NCBI RefSeq assembly: GCF_028640845.1
Contig: NC_080541.1
Span: 5,941,935 to 6,005,934, forward strand
Direction of reading: 5' to 3'
Source of the DNA: Ahaetulla prasina
Lineage: Eukaryota > Chordata > Lepidosauria > Squamata > Colubridae
Length of the DNA: 64,000 bases
Under the pieces are notes generated by a model. That model did not search any database. It was not told where the DNA came from and worked only from the letters and a program-made list of their open reading frames with translations. Positions 1-9,326 of the stretch are shown here, in pieces. Both the position numbers and the translations under genes were made by a program. Numbering within the stretch: position 1 is the stretch's first letter; each line of letters starts with the position of its first letter.

Positions 1-356
1 GTCTGTTATTGAGATAACTAGAAAATTACAGATAAAGCAAGAGTCACTCACAAATAGATTCTTTCATCCATGAAACAGTTTGCCCGCGCAAATTCGCAGC
101 TTTGTCCAACACAAAAAGCCAAGAAGCTCCTCCTCCTGCTTTTATCCCCTGTGGATGTCGCTCCGTGACTCATCATTCCCTGCCCCAATGTTTCCTCTGC
201 TGCGCACGCCAGTCACGTATTTGCAGTGTTGCATCGAGCCAAGATTGGTCTTGGGGCGTTGCCAAATCAGAAGAAGGCCCAGGGGAATCAGGCCTTGCCA
301 GCTCCTCCTCCTCACTCTCTGAATCATCCTCCTCCAGGAGTCCGAGTCCCGGGATC
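1..356 (-). mobile_element. LTR-like fragment, cut by the window edge
   Basis: Read on the minus strand, this stretch has GGGATAAAAGCAGGAGGA around 132-150, the same TATA-plus-GCAGGAGG layout seen in the LTR at 55761-56355. A CT-rich block with repeated acidic-type codons lies beyond it. The right edge is near GGTCACAAA at about 355. The left edge is outside or unclear, so no target duplication can be tested. It is probably a decayed solo LTR of the same broad group. Confidence 0.4.
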
Positions 357-514
357 TGGGTCACAAAATTCTCTCTCTTGAGGCACAAATGACAAGTTTC
401 AAGTTTTCAGACATATTATGGAAAGATCCACTTGTCGGGAGAAAATTCTGATTTTGGGAAAAGGAGAAGGAAAAAGGAGAAGTAGAAGAATATTAATCCT
501 TCTATTCCTCACTG

Positions 515-645
515 TCCTGTCGGAGCTGAAGAATGGGAAGCAAAATGTCTTCAAAAGCAAAACAACAACAACAACAAGAAAGTCCAGTTGCCTCTTGAAA
601 AAGCACCTTTGGGACAATGGAGGACTGAGAATCTCTACAGACTTT
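515..645 (+). repeat. Right arm of palindromic repeat P1
   Basis: This contains the arm sequence GAAAGTCCAGTTGCCTCTTG followed by AAAAAGCACCTTTGGGACAA. The same arm recurs at 23800-24005, 25057-25262, 26050-26283, 48004-48150 and 54762-55020. In fuller copies it faces its own inverted partner. Only one arm is present here, with an (ACA)n stretch in the middle. Confidence 0.55.
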
Positions 646-848
646 TAGAAGGAAAGAGGAGAAGAGGAGAAGCAACAAAGTAGAAACAACAATGGTGATG
701 GACTGTAAAAACCTCAGTTCCTGCCATCTACTTATGAAGAGCAGCTGTCCGGAGTGCAAGTGGCCAATCCCACGATTTCTCGTTTTCCCAGAGTGACCTT
801 ACCAGCCAGTATTCATTGTGTAGCTCCTGATTTCCACCATAAGAGACG

Positions 849-1075
849 CAGTGGTCCAGTGGTTAGACTGCAGTACTGCAGGCTCCGTCTGCTGACTGCT
901 GACTGCTTGCAATTTGGCAGTTCGAATCTCACCAGGCTCAAGGTTGACTCAGCCTTCTATCCTTCCAAAGTGGGTAAAATGAGGACCCAGACTGTTGGTG
1001 GCAAGAGGCTGACTCTGTAAACCACTTAGAGAGGGCTGTAAAGCACTGCGAAGTGATATACAAGTCTAAGTGCCA
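849..1075 (+). mobile_element. tRNA-derived MIR-like SINE
   Basis: It has a tRNA-like head (CAGTGGTTAGACTGCAG, then GCAGTTCGAATC as a B-box-like segment). The body is CAAGGTTGACTCAGCCTTC and the 3' part is CGCTTAGAGAGGGCTGTAA-like. This is the commonest SINE of the window, seen also at 1160, 29445, 42728, 46252 and 61890. It runs directly into a (CTTC)n array at its 3' end. Confidence 0.75.
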
Positions 1076-1159
1076 TCTTCCTTCCTTCCTTCCTTCCTTC
1101 CTTCCTTCCTTCCTTCCTTCCTTCCTTCCTTCCTTCCTTCCTTCCTTCCTTCCTTCCTT
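1076..1159. repeat. (CTTC)n microsatellite
   Basis: About 21 near-perfect CTTC units lie between two SINE copies, apparently grown from the 3' tail of the first SINE. Its translation is a meaningless Pro-Ser-Phe-Leu repeat. Confidence 0.97.
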
Positions 1160-1375
1160 GTGGTTAAAAGTCAGTATTGCAGATTAACTCTGCCAACTGT
1201 CAGGAGTTCGATCCGAACAAGCTCAAGGTTGACTCAGCCTTCCATCCTTCCGAGTTGGGTAAAATGAGGAGCCAGATTGTTGGGGGCAAGAGGCTGACTC
1301 CGTAAACCGCTTAGAGAGGGCTGTAAAAGCACTGTGAAGCGGTATATAAGTCTAAGGGCTATTGCTATTGCTAGA
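1160..1375 (+). mobile_element. MIR-like SINE, second copy
   Basis: It has the same head-body-tail order as the SINE at 849 but is slightly 5'-truncated (it begins at GTGGTTAAAAGTCAG). It ends with GCGGTATATAAGTCTAAGG and GCTATTGCTATTGC, the intact 3' terminus of this SINE family. Confidence 0.75.
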
Positions 1376-1504
1376 ACGTTGCCTCTGATCCTTCTAGGAT
1401 GTCCACCATAAATCCTCACCGGAAATCCTTGCCCTTCTCTAAAGCATGCCACTACTTACATGTTTATGAAACCAACCGTGAATCACCAAGATAACACAAC
1501 AACA

Positions 1505-2113
1505 TCACTGGAGGCTTTCAAGAAGAGACTGGACACAGTCTATTTGTCTGAAATGGTGTAGGGCAGCGGTTCTCAACCTTTGGGTCGGGACCCCATTGGG
1601 GGTCGAATGACGATTTGCCAGGGGTCGCCTAAGACCATTGGAAATTTGGGAAGTATACTTGCGAGTCGAAGAATCGTGCTCCAATGGTTGACTCCACAAG
1701 CCAGCTGCAGGCTCTTCAAATCACTAGCCGAATTTGGCTTCAGGCGCGATGAATTAAAAAAGAAAGAAATCTTTGCTCTGATGTCTCCCTCTCAAGCCAG
1801 CTGCAATCACTCCCCATCGCTAGCCTAATCTGGCTTCAGGCGCGATAAACTTAATAGGGGAGGAGTCTCCGCTTTAATGCCTCCGTCCTCAAGGCAATCG
1901 CAAGCTGTTCAGATTGCTAGCCAATACGGCTTCAGTCGCCATAAATTCAAAACGAAAATAATTTTATGGTTGGGGTCGCCACATCATGGGGAATTGTATT
2001 AAAGGGGTCGCAGCACTATATAGGTTGAGAACCACTGGTGTAGGGTCTCCTGCTCATGCAGAGGGTTGGATTAGATGACTTCCAAGATCCGTTCCAACTC
2101 TGCTATTCCATGA
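1505..2113 (+). mobile_element. CR1 LINE 3' end, split by a SPIN-like hAT
   Basis: The 1505-1563 segment matches the CR1 C-terminal coding end and start of the 3' UTR (GGAGGCTTTCAAGAAGAGAC, then GAAATGGTGTAGGG). The 3' UTR resumes at 2038 with GTCTCCTGCTCATGCAG and GGTTGGATTAGATGAC. The interruption is exactly the hAT insertion at 1564-2037. CR1 retrotransposes by target-primed reverse transcription, so most copies are 5'-truncated, as here. Confidence 0.8.
1564..2037. mobile_element. SPIN-like non-autonomous hAT transposon, copy 1
   Basis: The ends are CAGCGGTTCTCAACC and GGTTGAGAACCACTG, a 15-bp inverted repeat with one mismatch. The flanks are a perfect 8-bp duplication, GTGTAGGG, at 1556-1563 and 2038-2045. 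Internal hallmarks include GGGGTCGCCTAAGACCAT and AATAATTTTATGGTTGGGG. These match the SPIN (Space Invader) group, known for horizontal transfer among tetrapods. There is no transposase; it must have been moved in trans. The middle carries repeats of GGCTTCAGGCGCGAT type. Confidence 0.9.
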
Positions 2114-2540
2114 ACATTTTTCAGAAACGGCATCAGTGTTGCCTTTTTCACATGGCTTTGTACCCCTGAGTGTAAATTCACGACATTTTGCTTGGATTTC
2201 CAAACATGAATCTGAACATAAAGCACCACTTTGCAGAAAGTCTACCCTGTGAGGCCCCTAGGAACATTTCGAAGGTAACGTGTTGGAAAAGAACTTGGAG
2301 GAAGGATCATACCTAGGGGAAAATTCCTCGGCAAGTTGTTACACACTGCTTCAGCCCAGATGGCTTTCCCTTATTAATGGGACATAATTTTGGATTGGGA
2401 TTTGAGAAAAGACTGTGTCCACAGCTTCAGTCGACGTTTGTTCGTGTTTCCTTCTGGATCTAGCTTTCCAGCCAAATGACATCCCGCAACCTTGAAGAGC
2501 ATATGGCATGTGATCCCCTGCAGATGCTGTAGAAATATGA
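2114..2540. other. No recognised feature
   Basis: This stretch between the CR1 end and the purine-rich tract shows no repeat I recognise and no convincing coding frame. It may be single-copy DNA. Confidence 0.4.
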
Positions 2541-2610
2541 TTGAGAGAGAAAGAGAGAGAGAGAGGGAGGGAGAGAGGGAGAGAGACAGACAAAGTGACA
2601 AATAGACATA
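2541..2610. repeat. (GA)n-rich low-complexity tract
   Basis: A purine-only GAGAGAGGGA stretch leads into the ATCT array. Confidence 0.9.
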
Positions 2611-2621
2611 TCGACAAACAG

Positions 2622-2673
2622 ATCTCTATCTATCTATCTATTCAACCTATCATCCATCCATCTACCTACCCAC

Positions 2674-2738
<65 letters not shown>

Positions 2739-2818
2739 CAACCTATCTTCTATCAATCATCCAACCTATCATCCTTCCATCCATCCATCCACCTACCTAC
2801 CTATCCATCTATCTATCC

Positions 2819-2860
<42 letters not shown>

Positions 2861-2959
2861 TTATCCAACCTATCTTCTATCTATCATCCAATCTATCATC
2901 CTTCCATCCATCTACCTACCTACCTATCCAACCAACCTATCATCCATCTTCCACCATCC

Positions 2960-3018
<59 letters not shown>

Positions 3019-3075
3019 CAACCTATCATCTAGCTATCCAACCTATCATATATCCATCCATCCACCTACCCACCC

Positions 3076-3126
<51 letters not shown>

Positions 3127-3216
3127 ATCTAGCTATCCAACCTATCTTCTATCTATCATCCAACCTATCATCCTTCCATCCATCCATCTACCTACCTACC
3201 TATCTATCTATCTATC

Positions 3217-3258
<42 letters not shown>

Positions 3259-3353
3259 TTATCCAACCTATCTTCTATCTATCATCCAATCTATCATCCT
3301 TCCATCCATCTACCTACCTACCTATCCAACCAACCTATCATCCATCTTCCACC

Positions 3354-3412
<59 letters not shown>

Positions 3413-3493
3413 CAACCTATCATCTAGCTATCCAACCTATCATATATCAATCCACCTACCCACCCACCCACCCATCCATCCATCCATCCATCC

Positions 3494-3524
<31 letters not shown>

Positions 3525-3714
3525 CAACCTATCTTCTATCTATCATCCAACCTATCATCCTTCCATCCATCCATCCACCTACCTACCTATCCAACCAACC
3601 TACCATCCATCTTCCATCCATCTATCCATCCATCCATCCATCCATCCATCCATCCATCCATCCATCTACCTATCTATCTATCTATCCATCCATCCATCCA
3701 TCCATCCATCCATC

Positions 3715-3787
<73 letters not shown>

Positions 3788-3926
3788 CATCCATCCATCC
3801 ATCCATCCATCCATCCATCCATCCATCCATCCTATCTTTTATCTATCTATCCAGCCTATCATTTAGCTATCCAACCTATCATCCATCCATCCATCTACCT
3901 ACCTACCCACCCACCCACCTATCTAC

Positions 3927-3990
<64 letters not shown>

Positions 3991-4345
3991 TTTTTATTTA
4001 TTTACATTTATATTCCGCCCTTCTCCGAAGACTCAGGGCGGCTTACAGTGTATAAGGCAATAATCTCATTCTATTTGTATATTTACAAAGTCAACTTATT
4101 GCCCCCCCCAACAATCTGGGTCCTCATTTTACCTACCTTATAAAGGATGGAAGGCTGAGTCAACCTTGGGCCGGGCTTGAACCTGCAGTAATTGCAGGCT
4201 ACTGTGTTCTAATAACAGGCTTCTTACAGCCTGAGCTATTACGGCCCCTATCTATCCAACCTATCATCCATCTGTCTATCTACCTACTTACCCAACCAAC
4301 CTATCATCCATCCATCCATCCATCTATCTATTCTATCATCCATCC
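2622..4345. repeat. Long (ATCT)n/(ATCC)n compound tetranucleotide array
   Basis: About 1.7 kb of alternating ATCT, ATCC and ACCT blocks. Recurrent interruptions such as CCAACCTATCATCC and CTTCTATCTATCATCC appear several times at similar spacing, which suggests segment-wise duplication as well as slippage. A SINE (3988-4248) sits inside the array, and ATCT/ATCC units resume after it. The 441-residue open frame from 2541 is a by-product of the period-4 repeat. Confidence 0.97.
3988..4248 (-). mobile_element. L2-tailed tRNA-derived SINE inserted in the microsatellite
   Basis: On the minus strand the order is: GGCCGTAATAGCTCAGG (tRNA-like head), TGCAGGTTCAAGCCC (B box), the shared body CAAGGTTGACTCAGCC, then AAGCCGCCCTGAGTCTTCGG as an L2-type hairpin 3' end with an A/T-rich tail. 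The L2-like end implies mobilisation by an L2-type LINE. Other copies are at 16842, 31946, 40081, 43425 and 44097. Confidence 0.85.
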
Positions 4346-5490
4346 CACCCTCTCCCTCTCCCTCTCTCCCTCTCTTCCTATAAATTTAGAAATAATTTCC
4401 TCTTCTGCCTCTGGATATTTGTATGTATGTGTCCATCTGTATGCAAGTTGTTTGTGATGAGACCGGAAAGGAAGCAGTGCAGAGAGAGTTTAGATGTCCA
4501 TCAACCATATCAGTAAACCTACCACTAATTACCCCATCCTGACCGGATCTACCCCCATCTCTAATCCTGATTAATTTTCCATGTGAATCAACAACCATTC
4601 CGAGGAAAACCATTGTTCTCCTCTGCCGCTGACCATTCGTCATAAAAATCCCCGAGATCTGCCGAAGGAACCCATTTCTAACCCCAAATTAAATTAGCCT
4701 CGCAATTTCCTTGATTGATCCTCCAGCGGGGCCCCTCCTCCCTCGAAGGGCCTAATGGTGGCCCTGCAAGCAATTTGGGAGGAAGGGAGATAGCTCTGCA
4801 TTAACAGTTTACGGTAATTGCTTTCTTTAAAAAGCTTGTAAATAAATATCAAGTGCCTCGTTTCTCTCCAGGCTGAATGAACCTCCTGATGGGGAGAACT
4901 CCAAATACGGAAAATAAAGCTCTAAAATTAAAGCCTCATCAACTTCAACCCTCCTTTTCCCCCCCTCCCTCCCCATAAGTCTTTTCTCAGATGGGAAATA
5001 CTCTGCATAGTCACCCAAGGAAATATGCACATATATAAACAGCTAATGGTTGTCGAGCAGGCACAACGAGAACCAAATACAGTGGCATTCAGTTTCCTTC
5101 ACCATCTTAAAACCCATTCTGGGTAACTTCGGAGGCTCCCAGAGAGAATTCAAACGAGCCTTTTGCTCCTCTGAACCGTTCAAACAACTTGCCTCGAGTC
5201 TCATAGAGCAAACAATTAGGACAAGAAGTAATCTCTCCGGAAATAGATTAGGAAGCTGCTAATGAAGGCTCCCTGGTTGACGATGGGTGTATGGAAGCAG
5301 AACACACGCTGGAGATGTAGGAAGTGTTCAAGTTACAACCATTCGTTGAGTGATTGTTCAAAGTTGCAAGGTGGGAGCCGCAAGGCTCTCTGAGCTGGGT
5401 GGTTTTCTTGCAGGTGTTTCATGACCCAACTAGGGAACATCATCAGTGCTTGAAGTGAGTGGGGCCTGTGGGGAGGAGAAGTTGCATTAA
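4346..5490. other. Apparently single-copy DNA, possibly conserved non-coding
   Basis: After a short CT-rich stretch (4346-4380) about 1 kb lacks interspersed-repeat signatures. It contains AT-rich homeodomain-type cores (TTAATTTTCC near 4571, GGTAATTGCTTTC near 4813, AATTAAAGCC near 4926). No splice-bounded coding exon is evident. The last 100 bases include a P2-type repeat piece (5387-5450). Confidence 0.35.
5387..5450 (-). repeat. Piece of palindromic repeat P2
   Basis: CTCTGAGCTGGGTGGTTTTC, then CATGACCCAACTAGGGAAC and ATCATCAGTGCTTG, match repeats at 6225-6275, 12315-12545, 25800-25960 and 59450-59760. The family is unnamed here. Confidence 0.5.
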
Positions 5491-5499
5491 CAGAGGGAT

Positions 5500-6150
5500 A
5501 CAGTCAAGATCAAGTGAGGGACTAATACCACTCTATAAAGCCCTAGTAAGACCTCACCTAGAGCATAGGTCTCCAACCTTGGCAGCTTTAAGCAAAGCTG
5601 GCTGAGGAATTCTGGGAGTTGAAGTCCAGAAGTCTTAAAGTTGCCAAGGTTGGAGTACTGCATCCAGTTTTGGTCACCACACTATAAAAAAAAATGCTGA
5701 GACTCTAGAAAGAGTGCAGAAAAGAGCAACCAAGATGATTAGGGGACTGGAGGCTAAAACATATGAAGAACGGTTGCAGGAGTCTAGTGAAGAGAAGGAC
5801 CAGGGGAGACATGATAGCAGTCTTCCAATATTTGAGGGGCTGCCACAGAGAGGAGGGGATCAAGCTATTTTCCAAGGCACCTGAAGGCCAGACAAGGAAT
5901 AATGGATGGAAACTGACCAAGGAGAGATTCAACCTGGAAATGAGGAGGAACTTTCTGACAGTGAGAGCAATCAACCTATGGAACAGAAGTAGCCTTTGGA
6001 AGTTGTGGGAGCTTCATCACTTGAGACTTTCAAGAAAAGATTGGACTGCCATTTGTCAGTAATGGTGTAATGGTTTCCTGCTTAAGCAGGGAGTTGGACT
6101 AGATGACCTATTAGGTCCTGTCACTTCCAACTCTGTTAATCTGTTGTTGA
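5500..6150 (+). pseudogene. CR1 LINE fragment with broken reverse transcriptase C-terminus
   Basis: Translation gives CR1-type C-terminal motifs: [43 protein letters not shown] and a WN-R-S-L segment. The 3' UTR ends with GTTGGACTAGATGACC and CACTTCCAACTCTGTTA. This is the end of the CR1 ORF2 protein, which makes the endonuclease and reverse transcriptase. The start is 5'-truncated, the frame is interrupted by frameshifts, and a MITE remnant (5576-5653) splits it. It cannot make a functional protein. The tail passes into (GGA)n. Confidence 0.85.
5576..5653. mobile_element. CTCCAACCTT palindromic MITE, end-deleted
   Basis: The arms GGTCTCCAACCTTGGCAGC and AAGTTGCCAAGGTTGGAG face each other around GCTGGCTGAGGAATTCTGG. 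It interrupts a CR1 copy. The outer CAGGG terminus is missing, so no 8-bp duplication is visible, unlike the copies at 40878, 54897 and 57577. Confidence 0.65.
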
Positions 6151-6205
6151 GGAGGAGGAGGAGGAGGAGGGGGAGGAGGAAGAGAAGGAGGAAGACTTTG
6201 GAGTC
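6150..6205. repeat. (GGA)n tract at a CR1 tail
   Basis: GGAGGAGGAGG repeats with A interruptions directly follow the CR1 3' end. Confidence 0.9.
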
Positions 6206-6375
6206 CTTGTGCTCTTTGAGCTTGGCTATTTCCTGCAAATATTTCATCACCAAACTAGATGACATGATCAGCGATGCTCCTGGAGACGAGTTCTAATCCC
6301 ACCTTATCCATGAAAGCCAATTGGACTTTGAGCCAATCACCTGGAGATAGTGAATTCTAGTCCTGTCTTAGCCAT

Positions 6376-6790
6376 TAGAATAGAATAGAATAGAATAGAA
6401 TTCTTTATTGGCCAAGTGTGATTGGACACACAAGGAATTTGTCTTGGTGCATATGTTCTCAGTGTACATAAAAGAAAAGATGCAAATAAAATAGAATAGA
6501 ATAGAATAGAATAGAATAGAATAGAATAGAATAGAATAGAATAGAATAGAATAGAATAGAATAGAATTTTTTATTGGCCAAGTGTGATTGGACACACAAG
6601 GAATTTGTCTTGGTGCATATGCTCTCAGTGTACAGAATAGAATAGAATAGAACAGAATAAAAAAGAATAGAATAGAATAGAATAGAATAGAATAGAATAG
6701 AATAGAATAGAATTTTTATTGGCCAAGTGTGATTGGACACACAAGGAATTTGTCTTGGTGCATATGCTCTCAGTGTACAGAATAGAATAC
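6376..6790 (-). mobile_element. Three consecutive L3/Snake1 LINE 3' tails alternating with (AATAG)n
   Basis: Blocks of (AATAG)n at 6376-6401, 6490-6566, 6635-6713 and 6779-6790 alternate with three copies of TTATTGGCCAAGTGTGATTG ... CTCTCAGTGTACA. This is the extreme 3' end of the L3-type CR1-related LINE of snakes, read on the minus strand. Each copy is only ~65-85 bp plus array, so this is a local tandem amplification and not three ordinary insertions. Confidence 0.85.
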
Positions 6791-6796
6791 TATTCT

Positions 6797-7695
6797 GACT
6801 GTCGGGGGCGAGTCATTGGCCCCGATGGAACGGGTGCGCAACTTGGGCGTCCTCCTGGATGAACGGCTGTCTTTTGAAGATCACTTGACGGCCGTCTCCA
6901 GGAGAGCTTTTTACCAGGTTCGCCTGGTGCGCCAGTTGCGCCCCTTTCTAGACCGGGATGCCCTGTGCACGGTCACCACGCCTCGTGACGCCTCGCCTGG
7001 ATTACTGCAATGCTCTCTACATGGGGCTCCCTTGAAGGGCATCCGGAGGCTTCAGTTAGTCCAGAATGCAGCTGCGCTGGTGATAGAGGAGCCCTCGTGG
7101 CTCCCGTGTGACACCTATCCTGCGCAGACTGCACTGGCTGCCTGTGGCCTTCCGGTGCGCTTCAAGGTTTTGGTGAACATCTTCAAAGCGCCCATGGCAT
7201 AGGGCCGGGTTACTTACGGGACCGCCTACTGCTACCGGATACCTCTCACCGACCCGTGCGCTCTCACAGAGAGGGACTCCTCAGGGTGCCGCCAGCGAGA
7301 CAGTGTCGTCTGGCGACACCCAGGGAAGGCCTTCTCTGTGGGGCTCCCACCTCTGGAACGAACTCCCCAGGACTTCGTCAACTTCCGGACCTCCGAACCT
7401 TCCGTCATGAGCTTAAAACACATTTATTCATCTGCAGGACTGGATTAGTTTTTAAATTCGTGGGTTTTAAGGGTTTTAATGGGTTTTAATGGGTTTTAAT
7501 GGGTTTTAATGGGTTTTATTATTTGCTAAATTTTAATTGCGGCCAAATTGAATAAGTTTTTTAGTGGTATTTTAATAGTATTTATTTTGTAATAGTACTG
7601 TTTATTTTATCTGGCTGTAAACCGCCCTGAGTCCTTCGGGAGAAGGACGGTATAAAAATTTAAATAATAAATAAATAAATAAATAAATAAATAAA
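6797..7695 (+). pseudogene. L2-like LINE 3' half, decayed
   Basis: It carries the C-terminal part of the L2-type ORF2 protein. Visible pieces are MERVRNLGVLLDERLSFEDH, FYQVRLVRQLRPFLDRDALC and RRLQLVQNAA. Frameshifts follow near TVTTPRDASPG. The 3' UTR includes five near-perfect GGGTTTTAAT decamers (about 7460-7520) and ends in CCGCCCTGAGTCCTTCGGG with AAGGACGG as a stem, then (AAAT)n. It is homologous to the longer copy at 20362-23724. Confidence 0.88.
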
Positions 7696-7885
7696 TAGAA
7701 TAGAACAGAACAGAATAGAATAGAATAGAATAGAATAGAATAGAATAGAATAGAATAGAATAGAATAGAATAGAATAGAATAGAATAGAATTTTTATTGG
7801 CCAAGTGTGATTGGACACACAAGGAATTTGTCTTGGTGCATAGGCTCTCAGTGTACATAAAAGAAAAGATATGTTCATCAAGGTA
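7696..7885 (-). mobile_element. L3/Snake1 tail with (AATAG)n
   Basis: (AATAG)n at 7696-7790 is followed by the L3 3' end (GGCCAAGTGTGATTGGACAC to AAAAGAAAAGATATGTTC). It abuts the (AAAT)n tail of the preceding L2. Confidence 0.85.
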
Positions 7886-8285
7886 AAGCCAGCTAGGTGA
7901 CTTTTGGCCAATCGCCAGGTGATGCTGAGTTCTTGTCAGCGACAAAAGCCAATTGGGTGACTTTGGGCCAATCACCAGGAAACAGTGTGTTCTAGTCCCG
8001 CCTTAGCCATGAAAGCCAGTTGGGTGACTTTGGGCCAATCACCAGGAGACAGTAAGTTCTAATCTTGCCTTAAGCATGAAAGCTGACCGGGCCAGTCACC
8101 AGGTTATGCTGAGTTCTAATCCTGCCTTAGCCATGAGAGCCTGCTGGGTGACTTTGGACCATTCACTCTCTCTCAGCCCAACCCACCTCACTGGGTTGTT
8201 GTTATGAGTGAGGATAAGCAGGAAGAGGAAGGTGTGTTGGACATATTTCCTGCCTTGAGTTATTTAGTAAAAATAATGCAGGTGA
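7886..8285 (+). repeat. ~66-bp minisatellite plus old repeat tail
   Basis: About four imperfect units carry GCCTTAGCCATGAAAGCCAG, then TTGGGTGACTTTGGGCCAAT and CACCAGGAGACAGT. One more unit lies at 6290-6372. The array is followed by GTCACTCTCTCTCAGCCC-like and TGTTGGACATATTTCCTGCC sequence, an old LINE/SINE-type tail. The same units occur inverted at 17109-17465. Confidence 0.75.
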
Positions 8286-8660
8286 GATATGAAAGAATGA
8301 GCTACCAAATTTCTCTTCTACTACGTTCATTTCTCATTGATCATATCTGTAGGACCAGTGCAGCTCACTATATTTCTTCCATGCCCTATCTGTATTCAGC
8401 TACCTTTCCTTCAGCAGCTATTCATTCTCCACTCTTTTCTTCTTTACGTGACCTGTTCTCATTGCAGTCACATTTTTATTTTTTTCTTCTTCTGGCCCAG
8501 GCAATTCCCTCCTCCTTTAGTAGAGCAGGCAGCACAGTTCTTGCAATCCTTTAAAAAAAAAAATTTGGCTTTTACACTAGACCACATTTAGGCCATGACC
8601 TTTCCGTTGGCGTTTGCACTCTTTGTTTTCTCGGTCATGGCACCTAATAGATTAAAAAGA
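8286..8660. other. No recognised feature
   Basis: Pyrimidine-rich sequence without recognised repeat ends or convincing coding frames. Confidence 0.35.
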
Positions 8661-8664
8661 AGTT

Positions 8665-9250
8665 TGGAAGAGACCTTGGAGGTCTTCTAGTCCAACCCCC
8701 TGCTCGAGCAGGAAACCCTATCCCATTTCAGAGAAATCATTGTCCCCCTTCCCCCCTCCCTTCCCCCTCCACCCGGCTTCCCGGGTCAATCACAAGGTAT
8801 TGTTATACATAAAACACACATAGAGTAAAATTTTCCCTTCTAATCCAATTAACCTCATCCAAGTCTTTTCATTTCCCAACCCCCCCCATTACATAAAATA
8901 ATACTTCCTAATTATTCAAAGGCAATCTGATATCTCTTAATCTGATATCTGTTTTGTAAATAATCAATCCATTTTTTCTATTCAATTAAATATCTTTCCT
9001 GCGTATTGTCTTTCAAAAAAGCTGAGATTTTAGCCATCTCAGCCAAGTTAGTAACTTTCAATATCCATTCTTCTATTGTAGGTAACTCTTTTTTCTTCCA
9101 ATATTGTCCAATCAACAGCCTTGCTGCTGTTGTTAAATTCAGAATCAATTTAGTCTCAATCCCTGTACAATCCATTATAATTCCCAAAAGGAAAAATTGC
9201 GCCTGGACAAATCATTGTCCAGTCTCTTCCTAAAAGACTCCAATAATGAT
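8665..9250 (-). mobile_element. CR1 3' end split by an L1
   Basis: GACCTTGGAGGTCTTCTAGT and CCATTTCAGAGAAATCATTG are the reverse complement of the CR1 3' UTR. The sequence stops at 8745 and resumes at 9209 with the same 12 bases, then AGTCTCTTCC. The gap is the L1 at 8746-9208. Confidence 0.8.
8746..9208 (-). pseudogene. L1 LINE ORF2 C-terminal fragment with 12-bp target duplication
   Basis: The minus-strand translation around 8978-9187 gives the L1 ORF2 C-terminal pattern (GTETKL-like core, ARLLIGQYWKKKELPTIEEW, TNLAEMAKISAFLK). L1 ORF2 is the endonuclease/reverse transcriptase of L1. The insert is flanked by the perfect duplication AAATCATTGTCC at 8734-8745 and 9209-9220. The element ends at a G/A-rich tract (C/T-rich on the plus strand) with no poly(A), although the L1 at 13433-14130 continues about 50 bp further to AATAAA. 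It is 5'-truncated and non-functional. Confidence 0.85.
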
Positions 9251-9272
9251 AGGATAAAATATTAAATACAGA

Positions 9273-9326
9273 ATGGAATGGAATGGAATGGAATGGAATG
9301 GAATGGAATGGAATGGAATGGAATGC
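9273..9326. repeat. (GGAAT)n microsatellite at a CR1 tail
   Basis: About ten GGAAT units immediately precede the CR1 3' end (minus strand), so this is probably a CR1-tail-derived array. Confidence 0.92.

Noticed and set aside
2541..3866. 441-codon open frame
   Set aside because: It is a translation of ATCT/ATCC repeats (Ile-His-Pro-Ser/Leu-Ser-Ile-Tyr periodicity); period-4 arrays stay open in several frames.
7460..7520. Telomere-like GGGTTTTAAT repeats
   Set aside because: The decamer lies in an L2 3' UTR and differs from TTAGGG; it is a local expansion.
9273..9326. Centromeric-type (GGAAT)n satellite
   Set aside because: Only about 54 bp and directly at a CR1 3' end, so a tail-derived microsatellite is more likely.
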